Under the pieces are notes generated by a model. That model did no database searches and was not told where the DNA came from. It saw nothing but the letters and a program-made list of their open reading frames with translations. A stretch of DNA of 64,000 nt from a virus. Of the stretch, positions 59,455 through 64,000 are shown piece after piece. The position numbers and the translations under genes are program-made. The stretch spans positions 24,508 through 88,507 of IMG/VR virus record IMGVR_UViG_3300030012_003086; one strand, written 5' to 3'. Numbering within the stretch: the stretch's first letter is position 1; every line of letters begins with the position of its first letter.

Positions 59455-60867
59455 CTAGAAATTAAGACCCAATGAATTCCTTTTAGGACCACTATCAAAT
59501 AAACCTATATCATCTAACAGAATGAAGTTTTCAACTAATTGATATGTAGCAGCGTTAGCCAATGCTAAACTCATAACCATATCGTCATGTGCGCCTATTC
59601 CCTCAAACTTACCACGTTCAGTAATAGCAAACATTGACAATTCCTCAACTAATGTTGAAGTAACTCTTCGGCTTTCTTCATTACCATAAGGAAAATTCAT
59701 TTTTTGATTCTCTAAAGTCATCTGTAAATTAAGAATAATTTCCTGCTTCTTTCTTCTAGTGGTGTTGAAATCATGCACGTTTAAATCAGCCACCTGTCTC
59801 AACTCCTGTGTAAAAGATTTAGCGAAAGTATTAGTCTCAAAAAGAATAGCCTCCGGTCTGAAAATTTGACCTATCAATTTTACTTTGTTGATATTTTCTC
59901 TAAACTCAACATTCTTTGCCCGGTCAATGTAAACTATGGATTTGTTTTCATTCTCATCGACTTCTAAAACAGTAATTACATTGTAGTCTCCATCAGTGGA
60001 TATAGCAGGGTCCACTCCTACAAAATACTTGTAGCCTTCTCTTCTCATAGGTTTCAAAACCAAATCTTTATTCTTAGCACTATCCAAATATTCGGGATTA
60101 AATAAAGAAGTGCCCGTTGATATAGGAACACACATATATTCTCTTGTAAACATGAGAGAACCTACTTCAGCCTTTCTTGCCATTAGTGCATCATAATTCC
60201 ATCTTTCGGGCCATAGCGGTTCGTTTAAAGAATTTAAACAAGGATATGTTCTAACTGTATAAGCCTCATTTTCTGCTAGTTGCTGATAAATATCTGTGTA
60301 ACTAAAAGGAGTTCCGATTACTCTAAGAGAAGCAGTGTGGTGAAGTGTTGGTATCATGTCACCATAAAACCAATCTGTAACTTTCTGAATACCTGTCATA
60401 CTAAACTCCTTTAAAGGGTCATCAATAATAATCTCTTGAGGGTGTAACCCACGAATCTGAGAACCTACTGACCTTTCTAGAATTTGATTTCCATTAGTCA
60501 AAGTAATATTACCAATAGCCCAACCTCTAGCAGGTTTAAACTTCTTAAGCATAGGATGAGTAAACATCTTATCAATGTCTCTCATGTGAACCAAAGTCTG
60601 TTTTTGGTTAGAAGAAATGTAAAGCATTTGATATGGGGGTTCTTCAAAGATTAATTTCCATACAACCCAACTGTGCATAAATACAGATTTTCCGTGGTCA
60701 CGACTACAAATAATTACAGTTCTTTGAGTGCTATTCATCAACTCATGCCACTCTTGAATATAAGAGGGAAAATGATAACCTAATACATTTTGAAAAAAAT
60801 ATGGAAAAGAGTTACGAGATAACTCCATATCCATCTGATGTTCAAAATTAAATGCTTCTAATTCCAT
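59455..60867 (-). CDS. terL: Terminase large subunit
   Basis: 470 residues. ATPase: Walker-A-like CSRDHGKS around 54-61, adenine-motif region QMLYISSNQKQT, Walker B EIIIDDPLKE with D149/D150, coupling motif VIGTPFSYTD. Nuclease of RNase H fold: GYKYFVGVDPAIS with D286, EAILFETNTFAKSF, and GAHDDMVMSLALA near the end. It pumps DNA into the prohead through the portal and cuts the concatemer. The normal TerL length is matched. No TerS is identified; the neighbours at 58,085 and 62,343 are candidates. Confidence 0.95.
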   Translation of the reverse strand: MELEAFNFEHQMDMELSRNSFPYFFQNVLGYHFPSYIQEWHELMNSTQRTVIICSRDHGKSVFMHSWVVWKLIFEEPPYQMLYISSNQKQTLVHMRDIDKMFTHPMLKKFKPARGWAIGNITLTNGNQILERSVGSQIRGLHPQEIIIDDPLKEFSMTGIQKVTDWFYGDMIPTLHHTASLRVIGTPFSYTDIYQQLAENEAYTVRTYPCLNSLNEPLWPERWNYDALMARKAEVGSLMFTREYMCVPISTGTSLFNPEYLDSAKNKDLVLKPMRREGYKYFVGVDPAISTDGDYNVITVLEVDENENKSIVYIDRAKNVEFRENINKVKLIGQIFRPEAILFETNTFAKSFTQELRQVADLNVHDFNTTRRKKQEIILNLQMTLENQKMNFPYGNEESRRVTSTLVEELSMFAITERGKFEGIGAHDDMVMSLALANAATYQLVENFILLDDIGLFDSGPKRNSLGLNF

Positions 60868-62066
60868 TACATATCCTCCGGTGAATAAAATACGGGAAGT
60901 TTGCTATTTAATCTCAACCTATCATACATTTTCTGATGAAACCTACCCTTATCCATTTCACCTATTTTTAAACTTCTAGTCCTCATTTTACGGTGATATT
61001 TTCTTTTTTCATCATTAGTCATGTTTTCATATTCTTCCCTTGTGTTCGTTTTACCTTTTATGCTTTCCCCACCATATTTAGGGGATGCAAAGGTAGGAAA
61101 TTTGTAATTTCTTTTTTTATCAAGCCTTCCTCTCATTCTTATATGAAATTTTTTCTCTTCGCCCTCAGTTAGTTTAATCCTACCTGTATGATACTTGTGC
61201 TTTTCACTATTAGTTAAAGTTTCATAAACTTCTTGTGAAAGTTCTTGATATAGCAAAGGATTACCATGAGCGGTTTGTCGCCCTTTTATTTTAAATCTAT
61301 TATTTTCTAAATCTAAAGAATAAAAATCTTCTTTCTTTGAGTTTGTAATTATTCTTTGATATTGCCTTGTATGAAATCTAGCCAATTCTTGTAATTCTAC
61401 CATTTCCTGATATAATGGAGATTTTTCATCAGTAACATTAACTCTTGCTTGTAGGTTTTTTAGTCTTTTATTGTAGGCCTCATATTGACTCGAATGCCAT
61501 CTTTTTCTATCATCAGGACTCGCTCTTTCATATTGTTCAGCACTACGAATGTCCACTAAATTTTTAATAATGTTCCACCATCCTTTTGCCAAAGGCAATC
61601 CTTTAACTGCCCATTTAGCCCCTCTAGGGTGGTCATCATAATATTCTTTGAATGCCTTAATAGTATTATCATTAGCATATTTTCCTAACTCTTTATCTGT
61701 TGGAGTTACCGACCAACCTCTCTTTTCAAAAGACTTAGCCCATTCTTCATTAGGCATAACAGTTGAAGAAATACCTGTTATGTAAGGACCGGAAGTATTT
61801 CTCTCAAGATGTCTATCTAACTGCTGATAATGATTGTTGCCTCTTTCAGATTCAATGACAAATGCACCACCTCTAGTAGTGAATTCTCCTTTCTTACCAT
61901 AACCAATCGCAGCAATAGGCAGGCCGTCTTGTAATTTAACAAAGTAATCAGTTATAGGATAGAATGGGTCTAAAGGAGAATTCTTACTACGGGCAGCAGG
62001 AAATTCACTGTCATTATTTGATTCCCACAAAGAAAACAATTCTTCTTTAGACATATCCTCTATCAA
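60867..62066 (-). CDS. GNAT-like N-terminal domain plus repeated EKxKYH motifs
   Basis: 399 residues from TTG 62066, 8 nt after GAGGG; TTG 62072 (TTGA overlap) or ATG 62054 are alternatives. Residues 1-130 follow the GNAT acetyltransferase pattern: YFVKLQDGLPIAAIGYGKKG, FVIESERGNNHYQQL (acetyl-CoA-binding-like R-G-x-x-x), and a final EEWAKSFEKRGWSVT. The rest is basic and contains repeats of the form Y-x-x-[LM]-T-x-x-E-K-x-K-Y-H (around 272 and 340). A related repeat occurs in the protein at 39,116. Catalysis by the GNAT part is not certain. Confidence 0.6.
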   Translation of the reverse strand: MIEDMSKEELFSLWESNNDSEFPAARSKNSPLDPFYPITDYFVKLQDGLPIAAIGYGKKGEFTTRGGAFVIESERGNNHYQQLDRHLERNTSGPYITGISSTVMPNEEWAKSFEKRGWSVTPTDKELGKYANDNTIKAFKEYYDDHPRGAKWAVKGLPLAKGWWNIIKNLVDIRSAEQYERASPDDRKRWHSSQYEAYNKRLKNLQARVNVTDEKSPLYQEMVELQELARFHTRQYQRIITNSKKEDFYSLDLENNRFKIKGRQTAHGNPLLYQELSQEVYETLTNSEKHKYHTGRIKLTEGEEKKFHIRMRGRLDKKRNYKFPTFASPKYGGESIKGKTNTREEYENMTNDEKRKYHRKMRTRSLKIGEMDKGRFHQKMYDRLRLNSKLPVFYSPEDM

Positions 62067-62068
62067 AA

Positions 62069-62338
62069 TCAACCCTCTTTATTCTCATAATCAGTAATTA
62101 ATTTTCTTACTTTCATAGCGACTTTTTTAATTTCATCAGCAAGGTCCAAATACTGTTGACTTCTTCTTTTATCAATATAAGCAAACCTAGCCAACTCAGG
62201 AACAAGTCCATTTACTCCCTTGTGAAATTTAGTTTTGTTCATAGTTTGTCGCAACAATTTAGAAACTTCTTCTCTAGGATATTGGATAGGGTTAGCCAAA
62301 TCTAATCTCTCTGCTTTCAATACTTCTTGCCAATTCAT
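62069..62338 (-). CDS. Tagged small helical protein
   Basis: 89 residues starting MNWQEVLKAERLDLANP, a clear copy of the tag, located on the other side of TerL from the main tagged cluster. The remainder is helical (YLDLADEIKKVAMKVRKLI). Function unknown; virion cargo or packaging accessory if the tag hypothesis holds. Confidence 0.62.
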   Translation of the reverse strand: MNWQEVLKAERLDLANPIQYPREEVSKLLRQTMNKTKFHKGVNGLVPELARFAYIDKRRSQQYLDLADEIKKVAMKVRKLITDYENKEG

Positions 62339-62342
62339 ATTA

Positions 62343-64000
62343 TCACTGCCTAAATGATGCTTTTATTAAATACACCTGCTCTTTGCTAATACCATATTCC
62401 TTTGATAGATTACCATGAGCGTCATCGGATTTTACAATATTTTCGACTTCTAAATTACTCAAATCAATTTGATGATTATGATACATATCATCAATAAACG
62501 AACCTACATCTCTATTTAAATCAAGGAAACCATAAACAACGGGTTTTCCTAATTGCTTTCTAATAACGTCATGGGCCTTTAACAACTTAGTTACTCTTTC
62601 CGGTAAGTCCTTCTGTCTTTCTTCGTATATTTGCATGATTCTATCATACTGTGATTTCATGTTATCATCTTGTGTTAGAACTCCTTGTTGTTCTAATAAG
62701 AAGTTAAACAACGCCACTAGATATCTTCTTTGTCCAGCAGATTCAAAGTATTCAGAAACTCTTTCTTTAATTGTTTTAGTGCTATCTTTAGGGAATCTCT
62801 TGTCTTCTAATCTAGTATCTTCTACTTCATTCATCAGAATATAAATTTGAGTCGCTATCTCATTAGCAATTTGCTCTCTATTATTTTCTCCAAAAATCTC
62901 AGATATAGAATCCAATGCTGCTTGTCCTGTTACAAATGTATTACTGTTTATTTGTAAGTTTCTTGCATTTTTAATCTCAAAGAATTCAGCAATATTAGAT
63001 AAGTCATTAACTCCTATTTCATCCACTTCTCCTTCGGATAGTATCTCATATGCTCGACCAAATGCAGACTCTAGACCTAACATATCTGCCCAAACACTGA
63101 ATCCTCGGTTAGCCCTGCTAGTGGAAAATCTAGGATTATTAATTACAGTAAAACCTGCTTGGACAGGAAGAGAAAAATAGTCTGTCATTCTCTTAATTAG
63201 TTCTTTTAAAGGTTCAATAATCACTTTATATTTCTCATCTATTTGTGCTAGAGAAGGGTCATCATCAATATCTCCTCGGAAAAATGACATGGTTTTACCT
63301 GCTGATAGTGCTTCGCCATATTGAACGGTTGTTCCTTTGGGTTGGCCTTTAGTGGTTCTAGAAGCAATATGGAAAGCAAAAGGAACAGGTTCAGATTTAT
63401 CGCCTACCTTCTTACCTTCGGGTATTTCTCCTGCATCTTCCATTTCTTGAGTATAGGTTATTGGTTTTTCTTTTAGAGCATTAAGTAAGTCTTCTAAGAA
63501 ATCCTTGATATCATCTTCTCTATCTAGTAAAGTTTCAGAATCCATTCCTTGATATAGACTATTAAATTTTGAATTTCTAAGAACAGAAGCAGGAAGATAA
63601 TACCCACTAAATGCAACTTCATCTTCTTCAACAATAGTAGTATCTTCTAATTCATCAGCCCACCTATTTAATTGGGCTTCATAAGTGCCGGTAACTTTTA
63701 GTTCACCATCAGCAATATCATCCAATTCATCATCAATATACTCAATCAATTCATCATACTGTTCTTCTGAAATACTAATGAGTTTCTTTTCAGTATCGTC
63801 TTTCTTCAATTCCCAACCTAAGAGAGGGTCAATTGATTCAAGACTGTTTTTCATTTGTTCAAATACTTCTTCATCTTTATCTTTGAATGCCATATCTTCA
63901 ACTAATTTATTGTCTATTAGTTCGGCTCCTTCTCTCAGGGCTTCATCAGCCGAACCTGCCGCAGCAGTTTGTATAGATTGCATAGCAGCATCTTTACTGC
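62343..64000 (-). CDS. Large unidentified protein, 5' end beyond the window
   Basis: At least 546 residues. The frame stays open to the right edge (codons for SKDAA precede the first in-window ATG at 63,983, which has no ribosome site), so the start probably lies outside. Acidic and helical at both ends; the middle has FAFHIASRTTKGQPKGT and SVWADMLGLESAFGRAYEIL. The C-terminus (GNLSKEYGISKEQVYLIKAS) looks like a helix-turn-helix. Function unknown; because it is just upstream of TerL, a packaging or minor head role is possible. Confidence 0.6.
   Translation of the reverse strand, partial: SKDAAMQSIQTAAAGSADEALREGAELIDNKLVEDMAFKDKDEEVFEQMKNSLESIDPLLGWELKKDDTEKKLISISEEQYDELIEYIDDELDDIADGELKVTGTYEAQLNRWADELEDTTIVEEDEVAFSGYYLPASVLRNSKFNSLYQGMDSETLLDREDDIKDFLEDLLNALKEKPITYTQEMEDAGEIPEGKKVGDKSEPVPFAFHIASRTTKGQPKGTTVQYGEALSAGKTMSFFRGDIDDDPSLAQIDEKYKVIIEPLKELIKRMTDYFSLPVQAGFTVINNPRFSTSRANRGFSVWADMLGLESAFGRAYEILSEGEVDEIGVNDLSNIAEFFEIKNARNLQINSNTFVTGQAALDSISEIFGENNREQIANEIATQIYILMNEVEDTRLEDKRFPKDSTKTIKERVSEYFESAGQRRYLVALFNFLLEQQGVLTQDDNMKSQYDRIMQIYEERQKDLPERVTKLLKAHDVIRKQLGKPVVYGFLDLNRDVGSFIDDMYHNHQIDLSNLEVENIVKSDDAHGNLSKEYGISKEQVYLIKASFRQ

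Noticed and set aside
1-64000. tRNA genes, rRNA, integrase, insertion sequences or CRISPR arrays
   Set aside because: I searched by eye for tRNA cloverleaf ends, regularly spaced repeats and recombinase motifs and saw none. Weak tRNAs could still be missed without a tool.

Overview
This window looks like the interior of a linear contig from a tailed double-stranded DNA virus of the HK97 lineage. Its replication genes are archaeal in type: a PCNA clamp, RFC small subunit, split family B polymerase with a C-terminal PIP box, PriS/PriL-type primase, ATP-dependent DNA ligase, ERCC4/XPF-type nuclease and a histone-fold protein. The base composition is AT-rich (roughly one third G+C by eye). Genes are packed with ATGA, TTGA or TAATG overlaps and are preceded by GGAGG or GAGGTGA Shine-Dalgarno sites. 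TTG and GTG starts are frequent. The combination fits magrovirus-like viruses of marine Euryarchaeota (Marine Group II / Poseidoniales). That assignment is an inference from gene content. No host gene, tRNA, integrase or CRISPR array was seen, and both window ends cut through genes.

Layout. From 1 to 21.7 kb all genes read on the plus strand (early/replication module). In order these are a GroES-like/GroEL-like chaperonin pair, many small unknown proteins, DNA ligase, histone-fold protein, a P-loop ATPase with a PIP-like tail, RFC-S, a candidate ssDNA-binding protein, a RecA-fold ATPase, PCNA, PolB N-part, four small genes, PolB C-part, an Fe-S PD-(D/E)XK nuclease, primase, XPF-like nuclease, a P-loop helicase candidate and a DEDDy exonuclease. 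A hairpin plus T-run terminator at 21,684-21,720 closes the module. From 21.8 to 64 kb all genes read on the minus strand (late/virion module). Read in the direction of transcription from the right end: unknown, tagged small protein, GNAT-like protein, TerL, LAGLIDADG-domain protein, a cluster of small basic or Cys-rich proteins, portal, unknown coiled-coil proteins, a second DNA ligase, prohead protease/scaffold, major capsid protein, decoration-like proteins, membrane proteins including a GTPase, connector proteins, tail tube, tail assembly chaperones with a -1 frameshift site, tape measure, distal tail/hub, and receptor-binding fibre.

How it works together. The plus module supplies a nearly self-sufficient archaeal-style replisome: primase, clamp, loader, polymerase, ligase, nucleases and single-strand binding. 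Two proteins end in PCNA-binding motifs. The minus module builds the head and tail.

The most striking unexplained feature is a short peptide of the form M-x-W-[QKH]-[DEN]-[IV]-[LI]-K. It begins at least seven otherwise unrelated small late proteins clustered between portal and TerL. It recurs inside one of them, and a related peptide sits at the C-terminus of the protease/scaffold protein and of one small coiled-coil protein. I propose that it is a capsid-targeting or scaffold-binding tag for internal virion cargo. Other notable items are a membrane-anchored Arf/SR-beta-like GTPase in the head module, a second 832-residue ligase in the head module, the polymerase split just before motif C, and a LAGLIDADG domain in the gene just downstream of TerL.
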